A stretch of DNA of 21,304 nucleotides from Thiosulfativibrio sp964601165 (lineage in GTDB: Bacteria > Pseudomonadota > Gammaproteobacteria > Thiomicrospirales > Thiomicrospiraceae), in assembly GCA_964601165.1 (NCBI GenBank), contig CAZRMK010000027.1, forward strand, positions 1-21,304. Reading direction: 5' to 3'. This document shows, in pieces, positions 14,421-21,304 of the stretch. The translations under genes were made by a program, and so were the position numbers. The notes below the pieces were generated by a model that saw nothing but the letters and a program-made list of their open reading frames with translations, did not search any database and was not told the origin of the DNA. Numbering within the stretch: the first letter of the stretch is position 1; every line of letters starts with the position of its first letter.

Positions 14421-14583
14421 CCCTAATCCGCAAGTAGAACCATAGATTAGTGTGCAAGTAATTGATGTGCCTAGCAAATTTTAAAAAACTGCTGTCACCT
14501 AATTGGTGATAAAGATTTTTTAAAATTTGCTAGGCTCATCAAGGACTTGTGCAATAATCATATTTTCTACTTGCGGACTAGGG
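14421..14583. mobile_element. 163-bp palindromic element flanked by TTACA
   Basis: The ends CCCTAATCCGCAAGTAGAA and TTCTACTTGCGGACTAGGG are inverse at 18 of 19 positions. The whole element folds back, with CCTAGCAAATTTTAAAAAA opposite TTTTTTAAAATTTGCTAGG near the centre. TTACA lies directly outside both ends (14416-14420 and 14584-14588), a 5-bp target duplication. Length and duplication size resemble the element at 15217, so it may be a relative of that family. It has no coding capacity. Confidence 0.85.
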
Positions 14584-14604
14584 TTACAGCTAATACCTGA
14601 ATTT

Positions 14605-14713
14605 GTGACGTTAATGCGGACTCAGGTAATATCTAGCTATTGACAAGGTTTTTAACGAATTTCAGTAAAATTTAGACCATTTTTATCCGCACATCCTTTC
14701 ATGCGCGGGTCTC
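14605..14713. mobile_element. Decayed MITE, GAGACCTTTGCA family, copy 4
   Basis: The right end CGCGGGTCTC (14704-14713), the central ATCTAGCTATT, and TAGACCATTTTTATCCG match copy 1 (TAGCCATTTTAATCCG). The left end has not been kept; in a full 160-bp copy it would fall inside the TTACA-flanked element. The right end lies 22 bp before the dgkA start codon. With the palindrome, it fills the gap 14346-14735. Confidence 0.6.
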
Positions 14714-14735
14714 TAGTTGTAAAAAAGGACTTCTA

Positions 14736-15107
14736 ATGAAACCAGATCACAAAGGCCTTAAAAAGATAGTCAATTCTCTTAAATATTCTTGGCACGGCCT
14801 TAAGATTTGCTTTCAAAATGAAGTCGCTTTTCGACAAGAACTTGGGGCATTATTACTGCTAACCCCTATAGCTATCTGGCTATCAAATAATGCAGTCGAA
14901 TTTATTTTACTCATTGGTTCTATTTTTTTATTATTAGTAATAGAGCTATTAAATACAGCTATCGAAATGGTTGTAGATCGTCAGGGTTCAGAATGGAATG
15001 AACTCTCTGGTCTCGCTAAAGATATGGGAGCTGCCGCAGTACTTGTAATGATATGTCTATGTATTTTAATTTGGGGAGCCATTATTATATTCCCTACAAA
15101 CTTGTAA
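14736..15107 (+). CDS. dgkA: Diacylglycerol kinase DgkA
   Basis: This small inner-membrane enzyme phosphorylates diacylglycerol to phosphatidic acid, which recycles lipid left after periplasmic glucan or lipopolysaccharide modification. The protein has 123 residues, the usual length. Three hydrophobic segments are visible at about 38-49, 56-70 and 98-118. The active-site stretch IELLNTAIEMVVD gives Glu70, Asn73 and Glu77, with Glu29 further upstream, and GLAKDMGAAAV is the conserved loop before the last helix. AAGGA precedes the ATG. The right end of a MITE remnant lies 22 bp upstream, so its native promoter may have been changed. Confidence 0.95.
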   Translation: MKPDHKGLKKIVNSLKYSWHGLKICFQNEVAFRQELGALLLLTPIAIWLSNNAVEFILLIGSIFLLLVIELLNTAIEMVVDRQGSEWNELSGLAKDMGAAAVLVMICLCILIWGAIIIFPTNL

Positions 15108-15164
15108 AGTTTTATGTCCTAAATCCTTGAGTTGTTCTCTTAACTTCTGTATAGTCTCTATTTT

Positions 15165-15510
15165 TCAGGTGCTTTGAAATGATTAAAATCAAAGTTAAAC
15201 GGGAAGTTAGGTAAAACCTAAATCCTGCAAGTGGTTGCACACATATAGCACAAGCTATTGATCCGTATAGCGAATTTTAATTCTTCGGGAATATCAATAA
15301 GTATTCCACTCGAATTAAAATCACTATACAAACCAATAGCTTGCACTCTATATGCACAACCACTTGCAGAATTTAGGTAAAAAATTTATTTCCAATCCTA
15401 CGCTGCCCCCGCAACGGTGATAGAGAAAACGGGTTAATAAGCCATTGGAGTCAATACTCTGAGAAGGCAACCCCAAAATGCTCTTAAGCCCGGATACCGG
15501 CCTGTGAAAA
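15165..15510 (+). promoter_or_regulatory. Cobalamin riboswitch split by an inserted palindrome
   Basis: The aptamer hallmarks are all on the plus strand. The 5' part (15165-15216) has CAGGTGCTTTGA, a CTTTGA/TCAAAG stem and TTAAACGGGAAGTTAGG. The 3' part (15378 onwards) has CTACGCTGCCCCCGCAACGG at 15399-15418, AAGCCATTGGAG near 15440, GAGAAGGC near 15462 and the B12 box AGCCCGGATACCGGCC at 15487-15502. TTAGG and CCTA, which would pair in the stem before CTGCCCCC, are now separated by the element at 15217-15377. It would control the BtuB-like gene at 15850. Adenosylcobalamin normally represses such genes; whether the split aptamer still folds is unknown. Confidence 0.9.
15217..15377. mobile_element. 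161-bp palindromic element, CCTAAATCC family, inside the riboswitch
   Basis: The left end CCTAAATCCTGCAAGTGG and the right end CCACTTGCAGAATTTAGG are inverse at 17 of 18 positions, and pairing continues inward (AGCTATTG with CAATAGCT; GCGAATTTTAATTC with GAATTAAAATCACT). TAAAA flanks both ends (15212-15216 and 15378-15382), a 5-bp target duplication. It is the most complete family member seen; shorter copies lie at 8818, 11153, 11339 and 17764, and another begins at 21250. Confidence 0.9.
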
Positions 15511-15674
15511 CTACTAGGCTGGTAAAAAAACCGAGCCAAACCAGATTGCGGAGGGCAATACGGAGATAAATCAAATTCTAAGAGTTTCGTCACTCTTCAA
15601 GTAAAATAGTTTATCCAGCTTTAGATTCTGTCCTAAGACCGTTTTTCCTTTGTAATTTTTTATTTAATTACAAA
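15511..15674 (+). other. Riboswitch expression-platform region and leader of the btuB-like gene
   Basis: Two hairpins can be drawn after the B12 box. GGCT-GGT with ACC-AGCC spans about 15518-15537. CTTTGTAATT with AATTACAAAG (15648-15657 and 15666-15675) ends at the first base of the next MITE. Neither is followed by a T run. If the second was once an attenuator, the MITE has displaced what followed it. No coding sequence is evident here. Confidence 0.4.
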
Positions 15675-15834
15675 GAGACCATTGTATAAATAGATGCACG
15701 GCTTAAAATGGCTAAATTTTACAATCCTTTACTCAAAAAAACGCCCAATAGCTAAATTAAGATTAATTTTTTGAGAAAAACCTAGTAAAGTCTATCTCAT
15801 TTTTAGCTCGTATCCTAATTTATGCAAAGGTCTC
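15675..15834. mobile_element. 160-bp MITE, GAGACCTTTGCA family, copy 3
   Basis: The element begins GAGACCATTGTATAAAT and ends ATTTATGCAAAGGTCTC. It has exactly the 160-bp length of copies 1 and 2, with the same internal landmarks. No clear target duplication remains. It lies between the riboswitch and the btuB-like start codon, 15 bp from the ATG. It contains TTGAGA (15771-15776) and TATCTC (15793-15798) 16 bp apart, the same promoter-like pair as copy 1, pointing into the receptor gene. Confidence 0.85.
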
Positions 15835-15849
15835 ACGAAGGATAACTTC

Positions 15850-17670
15850 ATGAAACTTTCTAGACTATCGGTTGCCATATTAACCGTGCTAGCCACACCT
15901 GTAATTTTCGCAGAAACCACAAGCTCTCTCAATCAAATTGTAGTCACGGCTAACAACATAGAGCAAACTATTCATTCTGTTACATCGAACATAACTGTCA
16001 TTACTGCTGAAGAAATACAAGCAAGACAGCACAAAACACTAGGAGATGTACTACAAACTGTTCCTGGAATGTTTATAAGAAACCAGGGAGGCCTTGGTAC
16101 CCTCTCAACAATGACTATGCGAGGATTAAGTGGACTCAATATACTTGTTCTTAAAAATGGCATTATCCTAAATGATCCCACTGGACTAAGTGGTGCAAAT
16201 ATAAACCACTTATTTTTAAGTGATGTCGAAAGAATAGAAATTATTAAAGGCCCTCAATCTGGAGTTTGGGGAGCGGATACCTCCGCCGGTGTTATTAACA
16301 TCATCACTAAAAGAGCCCAACAAACCGCGACAGTATCACTAGAAACTGGCAGTTACGGTTACAAAAAACTAGCTAGTTCTATGGGTGCAGGCAATGACAA
16401 GATTAACTTTATTGTTAATTTTTTAGAAATATCTACCGATGGTTTCTCTGCCATAAAATCCTATAACGCTTCAAACAATGCTCATGAAAAAGATGCCTTC
16501 AAGCAAACAGATGTTTCTTTCAAAATGAGTATTTCACCATTAAAAGGGCATAAAGTTCAAACCTTTATTAAACAGTCTTCTGCTACAGTCAATTATGACA
16601 ATACATGGCCTATTAATCCTGATGCAACTCTAACCGGAGACTTTGACAGCACATTAAAAAGTATTCGTTATAGCTACCAAAATGAACTTTTAAAAACAGA
16701 AGTTTTTCTAAATAAAACTGCTATTGACCGAAGGTTAGACACCTTTAATGCACTAAGCTCTGTGAAGCAATATGGTGTTTCTGGGCAATACATCTACTTT
16801 ACAGACCAGTTTTTTAGCCTTGCCATTTCCGAAAGAAAGCTCCAAGATAAAATTAATAATAATAGTTATACCAACACAGGTTTTTCAGCCAGCAATACCA
16901 ATCAATTTTTTAATAGAAGCCTAATTTTTACCCAAAGTATAAGAGCAGATAAATATGATCGTTTTGACGATAAAACAACGGGGAAAATAGGCATTAAAGG
17001 CTATTTATCAGAGCAAGTTTTTCTTGCCGCCAATTACGGAACTGGTTATAGAGCACCTACCTTGGCAGAAAGTGCTCATTCAACCTTAAAGCCAGAGAGC
17101 ACGGAAGGTTTAGATGCGACTATTGGAGCTTATGGGTTTGAGTTGACCTATTTCAAAACCAAAACCCAAGATAAGATCCAGTGGATTTCAGGCTGGCCTA
17201 TTACCGTTTATAGAAATTTAGCAGGAACAACGACTTCTGAAGGTATTGAAGCCAGCTATCGATTCACAATTGATAGCATTGATTCTGATATTAATATCAA
17301 CTACACCTTCCAAAAAGTAAGAGATCACAATGACCAGTGGTTAGCAAGGATGCCTGAAAAAATGGCAAACCTAACTTTTGATAACTACTCTTTTAACAAC
17401 ACTCGCCTAGGAATAAGTGCTCAATATATGGGAACAACCTATGATAGACCCAATCAACAAAGAGCTCAAATAGGAGAATACTTTATTGTTGATTTCAGTG
17501 CCGACTACACTTTTAATAAACACCTAACCCTCTATGGAAAAATTGAGAACGTCTTTAATAAAGACTACACCAATGCAGTCGCCAGCTACCAAGGAACAAG
17601 TAACACTCCTAGCCATATCTATAATAGAGGCGGAACTCAACTATTTTTAGGGATACAAGGGCAATTCTAA
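15850..17670 (+). CDS. btuB: BtuB-like TonB-dependent outer-membrane receptor
   Basis: This outer-membrane receptor would import cobalamin or a related corrinoid with energy from TonB. It has 606 residues. The signal peptide ends at about residue 21 (TPVIFA), and a TonB box (NQIVVTA, 28-34) follows. The plug domain runs to about residue 155, with RQHKTLGDVLQTVPGMFI, MRGLSGLNILVLKNGI and ERIEIIKGPQSGVWGADTSA in sequence. The rest is beta-barrel, ending in the typical terminal phenylalanine (GIQGQF). The upstream cobalamin riboswitch supports a B12 substrate. The start ATG follows AAGGA. The riboswitch and leader are interrupted by two mobile elements, so its regulation may be altered. Confidence 0.9.
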   Translation: MKLSRLSVAILTVLATPVIFAETTSSLNQIVVTANNIEQTIHSVTSNITVITAEEIQARQHKTLGDVLQTVPGMFIRNQGGLGTLSTMTMRGLSGLNILVLKNGIILNDPTGLSGANINHLFLSDVERIEIIKGPQSGVWGADTSAGVINIITKRAQQTATVSLETGSYGYKKLASSMGAGNDKINFIVNFLEISTDGFSAIKSYNASNNAHEKDAFKQTDVSFKMSISPLKGHKVQTFIKQSSATVNYDNTWPINPDATLTGDFDSTLKSIRYSYQNELLKTEVFLNKTAIDRRLDTFNALSSVKQYGVSGQYIYFTDQFFSLAISERKLQDKINNNSYTNTGFSASNTNQFFNRSLIFTQSIRADKYDRFDDKTTGKIGIKGYLSEQVFLAANYGTGYRAPTLAESAHSTLKPESTEGLDATIGAYGFELTYFKTKTQDKIQWISGWPITVYRNLAGTTTSEGIEASYRFTIDSIDSDININYTFQKVRDHNDQWLARMPEKMANLTFDNYSFNNTRLGISAQYMGTTYDRPNQQRAQIGEYFIVDFSADYTFNKHLTLYGKIENVFNKDYTNAVASYQGTSNTPSHIYNRGGTQLFLGIQGQF

Positions 17671-17679
17671 TATAAACAC

Positions 17680-17706
17680 GCATTCCCTTGCTCCGCATGG
17701 GAATGC
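17680..17706. terminator. Hairpin after the btuB-like gene
   Basis: GCATTCCC (17680-17687) and GGGAATGC (17699-17706) form a perfect 8-bp stem 10 bp after the receptor stop codon. Only a loose T-rich stretch follows, so this is a probable rather than a certain terminator. Confidence 0.55.
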
Positions 17707-17763
17707 AAATCTTTGTATGTTTTTAGTATAGCTAGTCAACATTGAACAAAACAAACTCGAACA

Positions 17764-17783
17764 CCTAACTTGCAGAATTTAGG
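17764..17783. repeat. Remnant of the CCTAAATCC repeat family
   Basis: CCTAACTTGCAGAATTTAGG has the two family ends joined with almost nothing between them, as expected of a deletion product. It lies a few bases beyond the parE stop codon. Confidence 0.55.
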
Positions 17784-17790
17784 GATCACT

Positions 17791-19674
17791 CTAAACTTCA
17801 GCCAAATCACCTTTTTTTTCAAGCCAAACCTTTCGGTCTCCTGAACGCTTTTTTGCCAACAACATATCCATTACTAAATCTGTGGTATCCAAATCTAAAC
17901 GTAACTGAATAAGCCGTCTCGTTTCAGGCATCATCGTAGTTTCTCGTAACTGTCCGGGATTCATCTCTCCCAAACCTTTAAAGCGAGTGACCTGAACTTT
18001 ACCAGATATTTTTTCAGCCTCAATGCGGTCTAAAACACCTTGGCGTTCAGATTCATCTAAAGCATAAAACACTTGTTTACCGATATCAATTCTATATAGA
18101 GGAGGTACAGAAACATATACATGTCCTTGCTCAACTAACACTGTAAAATGTTTGACAAATAAAGCACAAATCAAAGTTGCAATATGAGCCCCATCCGAAT
18201 CGGCATCAGCTAAAATACAAATTTTACCATAACGTAATCCACTTAAATCATCCGACCCTGGATCCATACCAATCGCCACAGAAATATCATGAATTTCATT
18301 AGAAGCTAATACCTGAGACACATCAACTTCCCAAGTATTTAAAATTTTTCCACGTAACGGCATAATCGCTTGAAAACTTTTATCCCTTGCTTGCTTAGCA
18401 GAACCTCCCGCAGAATCTCCTTCAACCAAAAACAGTTCTGTTCTGGTTAAATCAGACTCAGTACAATCTGCTAATTTTCCTGGTAACGCGGGTCCTGAAG
18501 TAATCTTTTTACGAGTCACTTTTTTAGCTTTTTTACTGCGACTTTGAGCATTATTAATGACAATTTCAGCAATTTTTTCAGCGACTTCAACATGCTGATT
18601 AAGCCACAAACTTAAACTATCTTTAACAATCCCAGAAATAAAAGGTACACACTCCCTTGAAGAAAGTCTTTCCTTAATTTGTCCAGCAAACTGAGGCTCT
18701 CGCACCCTAGCAGATAAAACAAAAGCCACATTTTTCCAAACATCATCAGGTGTCAGTTTAACTCCTCTTGGAAGCAAGTTATGAAACTCACAAAACTCCC
18801 TAATCGCATCTGTTGCTCCCGCACGCAAACCATTAACATGGGTTCCACCTTGAGGTGTGGGAATAAGATTAACATAGCTTTCCAATAAGGTTTCCGATGG
18901 CTCTGCTAACCAAGTTAATGCCCAAGATGCTCCTTCATTTTCAGCATTAACTTCACCTACAAATGCCTCTAAAGGAACTCGCTCCAAGCTATCTAAAGAA
19001 GAGTTAAGATAATCTCTTAATCCATTCTCATATTGCCAAACTTCTGTTTCCTTGCTAACTTCATCAACAAACGTCATTTTTAAATTAGGGCTTAACACCG
19101 CTTTAGCTCGCAGTAGATGAGCAAGTTTTGTTAGAGCATATTTAGGGGTATCAAAAAAAACCGCATTAGGCCAAAAACGCAACCAGGTTCCAGTACTCTT
19201 TTTACCTACCTTGCCTATCACCTCTAAAGGCTCTACTACTTCACCCTTTTCAAAAGCAATTCTATATTTTTTACTATCACGCTTAATTTGAATTTCTACA
19301 CGCTTAGAAAGTGCATTTACCACTGAAATCCCAACCCCGTGCAACCCACCCGAAAATTGATAAGCTTTATTTGAGAATTTCCCCCCAGCATGCAGCTTCG
19401 TCATAATCACCTCAACGCCTGACATGGCCTCTTCTGGATGAATATCTACAGGCATCCCACGCCCATCATCTTCAACAGAAATTGAACCATCAGCATAATG
19501 AGTCACCGTAATCTCCGAAGCATAGCCGGCAATCACCTCATCAACACTATTATCAATCACTTCTTGAGCTAAATGATTCGGCCTAACAGTATCGGTATAC
19601 ATGCCTGGGCGTTTACGAACAGGATCCAAGCCAGTTAAAACTTCAATCTCAGATGAATTATAAGATTCATTCAC
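17791..19674 (-). CDS. parE: DNA topoisomerase IV subunit B
   Basis: ParE is the ATPase subunit of topoisomerase IV, which with ParC decatenates daughter chromosomes. The protein has 627 residues from the GTG at 19674, which follows AAGGAG and gives VNESYNSSEIEVLTGLDPVR, in line with the E. coli start. A longer frame to 19728 adds residues unlike the family. The GHKL ATPase motifs are EVIDNSVDE, DDGRGMPVDIHPE and GGLHGVGISVVNALS. The Toprim domain has LVEGDSAGGSAKQARD and ILADADSDGAHIATL, and RFKGLGEMNPGQLRETT and MLLAKKRSGDRK close the protein. It is ParE rather than GyrB because the long GyrB insert is absent. parC is not in the window. Confidence 0.97.
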   Translation of the reverse strand: MNESYNSSEIEVLTGLDPVRKRPGMYTDTVRPNHLAQEVIDNSVDEVIAGYASEITVTHYADGSISVEDDGRGMPVDIHPEEAMSGVEVIMTKLHAGGKFSNKAYQFSGGLHGVGISVVNALSKRVEIQIKRDSKKYRIAFEKGEVVEPLEVIGKVGKKSTGTWLRFWPNAVFFDTPKYALTKLAHLLRAKAVLSPNLKMTFVDEVSKETEVWQYENGLRDYLNSSLDSLERVPLEAFVGEVNAENEGASWALTWLAEPSETLLESYVNLIPTPQGGTHVNGLRAGATDAIREFCEFHNLLPRGVKLTPDDVWKNVAFVLSARVREPQFAGQIKERLSSRECVPFISGIVKDSLSLWLNQHVEVAEKIAEIVINNAQSRSKKAKKVTRKKITSGPALPGKLADCTESDLTRTELFLVEGDSAGGSAKQARDKSFQAIMPLRGKILNTWEVDVSQVLASNEIHDISVAIGMDPGSDDLSGLRYGKICILADADSDGAHIATLICALFVKHFTVLVEQGHVYVSVPPLYRIDIGKQVFYALDESERQGVLDRIEAEKISGKVQVTRFKGLGEMNPGQLRETTMMPETRRLIQLRLDLDTTDLVMDMLLAKKRSGDRKVWLEKKGDLAEV

Positions 19675-19794
19675 AGGTTCAAACTCCTTATAGCTAAGTC
19701 CAAAAATAGAAATGCGAATATTGCACAAACCATTGATTTTACAAAGAAATAAAAAATAACCGCCGAACCTATGGACGAAACTAATATTTTGTTA

Positions 19795-19840
19795 TTTCCC
19801 TGTAAAACCAATGGTTTGCACACTATTTCACGTTTCTATA
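19795..19840. repeat. Half copy of the 10468-10613 palindrome
   Basis: TTTCCCTGTAAAACCAATGG followed by TTTGCACACTATTTCACG resembles the right half of the palindrome at 10468-10613 (TTTCCCTGTAGAACTAAT, then TACGCACTATATTATTTC). The matching left half is missing. It lies in the gap between divergent parE and pdxH. Confidence 0.6.
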
Positions 19841-19892
19841 TTTGTATTTGAGTGATAAAATTGTGTAGAATACACTTGTTTTTTAAATAAGA

Positions 19893-19898
19893 TATAAT
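19893..19898 (+). promoter_or_regulatory. Likely -10 box for pdxH-ung
   Basis: A perfect TATAAT lies 18 bp before the pdxH start codon and close to AGGAAG. No good -35 box is at the right distance; TACACT at 19871-19876 is a poor candidate. A start near 19905 would give a very short leader. Confidence 0.45.
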
Positions 19899-19915
19899 AT
19901 CAGGAAGCCTCGATA

Positions 19916-20566
19916 ATGCCAAACAGAGACTATAAAGACGAAAGAAGAGAATATGATTTTTCCCAACTAAACCGAGAAGACATTCATCTAAATCCTTTTA
20001 TTCAACTTAATGAGTGGTTAGATATAGCTAAAAACTCAGCGATGAAAGATCCTACTGCCATGTCCCTTTCTACTGTAGACGCTAAATTACAACCTCATAG
20101 TCGAATTGTTCTTTTAAAAGAAATTGATGAAGGGCTGGTTTTTTACACCCATTATGAAAGCCCAAAAGCTCACGATTTAGCACAAAATCCAAAAGCTTCA
20201 CTATTGTTTTTTTGGCCAGAACAAGATCGCCAAATTCGTGTCGAAGGATCTATTGAAAAAACCTCTTATGAAATGTCAGACACCTACTTTCAAAGCCGCC
20301 CTCTCGACAGTCAACTAGCCTCCACTACCTCAGAACAAAGCCAAGTCGTACCTGGCAGAAAAACTCTTGAATTTAATTTCCTAATTGCAGAAAGTGCCTA
20401 TAATGGAGAAAAAATCAACTGTCCTGAATACTGGGGTGGCTACCGATTAATTCCCAATCTATTCGAATTTTGGCAAGGACGAGAAAACCGCCTTCATGAT
20501 CGTTTTCAATATTTAAAAGACACTCAAAACAGAAGACAGTGGATTGCTTCTCGTCTTTCTCCTTAA
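19916..20566 (+). CDS. pdxH: Pyridoxamine 5'-phosphate oxidase
   Basis: PdxH uses FMN and oxygen to oxidise pyridoxamine or pyridoxine 5'-phosphate to pyridoxal 5'-phosphate, the last step of B6 synthesis and salvage. The protein has 216 residues, the usual length. Family segments include AMSLSTVDAKLQPHSRIVLLKE, split by the 46-67 region, GLVFYTHYESPKAHDL, ASLLFFWPEQDRQIRVEG, YFQSRPLDSQL and the C-terminal EFWQGRENRLHDRF with the terminal RLSP. The start ATG follows AGGAAG. It is followed 6 bp later by ung on the same strand. Confidence 0.96.
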   Translation: MPNRDYKDERREYDFSQLNREDIHLNPFIQLNEWLDIAKNSAMKDPTAMSLSTVDAKLQPHSRIVLLKEIDEGLVFYTHYESPKAHDLAQNPKASLLFFWPEQDRQIRVEGSIEKTSYEMSDTYFQSRPLDSQLASTTSEQSQVVPGRKTLEFNFLIAESAYNGEKINCPEYWGGYRLIPNLFEFWQGRENRLHDRFQYLKDTQNRRQWIASRLSP

Positions 20567-20572
20567 ATCCTC

Positions 20573-21286
20573 ATGAAAAGTTTCGAGAAGATGCTACCAA
20601 AATCATGGTTACAGCATTTAGATAAAACCTTAAAACAAAACGAGTTACAAAACCTGTTCAATTTTTTAAGTACTGAAATAGCACAAGGTAAAGAAATTTT
20701 ACCATCAACAGAATTTTGGTTTAATGCTCTGAACAGTACCCCTTTTGAAAAGGTAAAAGTCATAATTATTGGGCAAGATCCTTACCCAACTCCTAACCAT
20801 GCCCATGGCTTATGCTTTTCTGTTCTCCCTGAAGTAAATCCCCTGCCCAAATCTTTACTCAACATCAACAAAGAGCTCTTAAATGATTTAAATATCAACA
20901 ACCAACATACAGGCTACCTACAGCCTTGGACAAGACAAGGAGTCTTACTCCTAAACTCTGTTTTAACTGTTCAAGCAGGAAAAACAAACTCTCACCAAAA
21001 TGTAGGATGGGAAATATTGACAGATACTATTATCCAACAATTAAACCAAAATAAACAACATCTTGTCTTTATCTTATGGGGCAATTACGCACAAAAAAAA
21101 GGTAAGTTTATTGATACCAGCAAACACCTTGTTATCAAAAGTCCACACCCATCTCCATTATCCGCCTATCGAGGTTTTTTTGGAAGCCAACCCTTCTCAA
21201 AAACAAATAACTACCTACAACAACATCAATTACAACCCATTAACTGGAAGCTAAATCCTGCAAGTGCTTGCACACATCTGACGTAA
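20573..21286 (+). CDS. ung: Uracil-DNA glycosylase, family 1
   Basis: Ung removes uracil from DNA to start base-excision repair. The protein has 237 residues. The catalytic water-activating loop is IIIGQDPYPTP with Asp69, the uracil-binding Asn is in LLLNSV at 128, and the minor-groove loop HPSPLSAYRGFFG runs from 192 to 204. The proline after GQDPY, in place of the histidine of E. coli, is also found in other family members. The conserved core ends at Trp225 (PINW). Residues 227-237 (LNPASACTHLT) and the stop codon are encoded by the palindromic repeat that begins at 21250, so an insertion has rewritten the C terminus without touching known functional residues. The gene probably forms an operon with pdxH. 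Confidence 0.96.
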   Translation: MKSFEKMLPKSWLQHLDKTLKQNELQNLFNFLSTEIAQGKEILPSTEFWFNALNSTPFEKVKVIIIGQDPYPTPNHAHGLCFSVLPEVNPLPKSLLNINKELLNDLNINNQHTGYLQPWTRQGVLLLNSVLTVQAGKTNSHQNVGWEILTDTIIQQLNQNKQHLVFILWGNYAQKKGKFIDTSKHLVIKSPHPSPLSAYRGFFGSQPFSKTNNYLQQHQLQPINWKLNPASACTHLT

Positions 21287-21304
21287 GCTATTAATTCGTA
21301 TAGC
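21250..21304. mobile_element. Left end of a CCTAAATCC-family palindromic element, cut by the window edge
   Basis: CTAAATCCTGCAAGTGCTTG, then CACACATCTGACGTAAGCTATTAATTCGTATAGC in three parts, parallels the left half of the 15217 element through its GTATAGC. The right half lies outside the window. It begins within the ung coding sequence. Confidence 0.8.

Noticed and set aside
14640..14671. TTGACA and TAAAAT upstream of dgkA as a promoter
   Set aside because: The two boxes are 20 bp apart, too far for a normal sigma70 promoter, so I did not list it.
15348..15593. Minus-strand frame of 81 codons over the riboswitch
   Set aside because: It lies antisense to conserved riboswitch sequence, has no ribosome site and resembles no protein.
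21063..21254. Second plus-strand frame within ung
   Set aside because: It is an out-of-frame shadow of the conserved Ung C-terminal region.

Overview
The window looks like chromosomal DNA of an AT-rich gammaproteobacterium. ParE, PdxH, Ung, DgkA and a BtuB-type receptor all read as gammaproteobacterial. A pseudoazurin, a secreted DsrE-like protein and a NitT/TauT-type binding protein would fit a sulfur-oxidising or chemosynthetic lineage, but that is an inference from gene content, not a taxonomic proof. The sequence carries many small palindromic elements and one decayed insertion sequence.

Layout. (1) 1-8785: a complete type I-F CRISPR-Cas locus on the minus strand, in the order cas1, cas2-3 fusion, a gap of 263 bp, csy1 (cas8f), csy2 (cas5f), csy3 (cas7f), cas6f, an AT-rich leader, and an array of five identical repeats that runs towards or past the left edge. 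(2) 8786-12485: a ModE-type helix-turn-helix protein, a tandem Spy-like periplasmic protein, a pseudoazurin, a DUF2325 protein and an IS256-family remnant, with palindromic elements in the gaps. (3) 12483-14345: a periplasmic ABC-transporter binding protein divergent from a secreted DsrE-like protein. (4) 14346-17670: two palindromic elements, dgkA, a cobalamin riboswitch split by one element, a second element, and a BtuB-like TonB-dependent receptor. (5) 17791-21304: parE, divergent pdxH-ung, and the start of another palindromic element that supplies the last codons of ung.

The main discovery is in the gap between cas3 and csy1 (4228-4490). On the plus strand, opposite to the cas genes, there is a one-spacer mini-CRISPR made of two degenerate copies of the array repeat (4387-4414 and 4443-4470). 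Both keep a 5-bp stem and a GAANA loop through compensatory base changes. The first copy keeps the exact 8-nt crRNA handle CTTAGAAA, and the second keeps the 3' stem-loop. A sigma70-like promoter precedes the pair and a perfect hairpin terminator follows it. Its 28-nt spacer matches, at 14 of the first 16 positions, a site 75 bp away (4313-4340) that is preceded by the type I-F PAM CC. That site abuts the -35 box of the predicted csy1-csy2-csy3-cas6f promoter. The layout is what is expected of a cas-regulating RNA (CreR-like): the Csy complex, loaded with this RNA, would bind beside its own promoter without enough pairing to cut, and repress it. CreR and CreA RNAs are known from other CRISPR types; I do not know of this I-F arrangement being described.

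A second regulatory story is at btuB. A 161-bp palindrome flanked by TAAAA duplications sits inside the aptamer of the cobalamin riboswitch, and a 160-bp element lies between the riboswitch and the btuB start codon. B12 control of btuB may therefore be broken or bypassed here.
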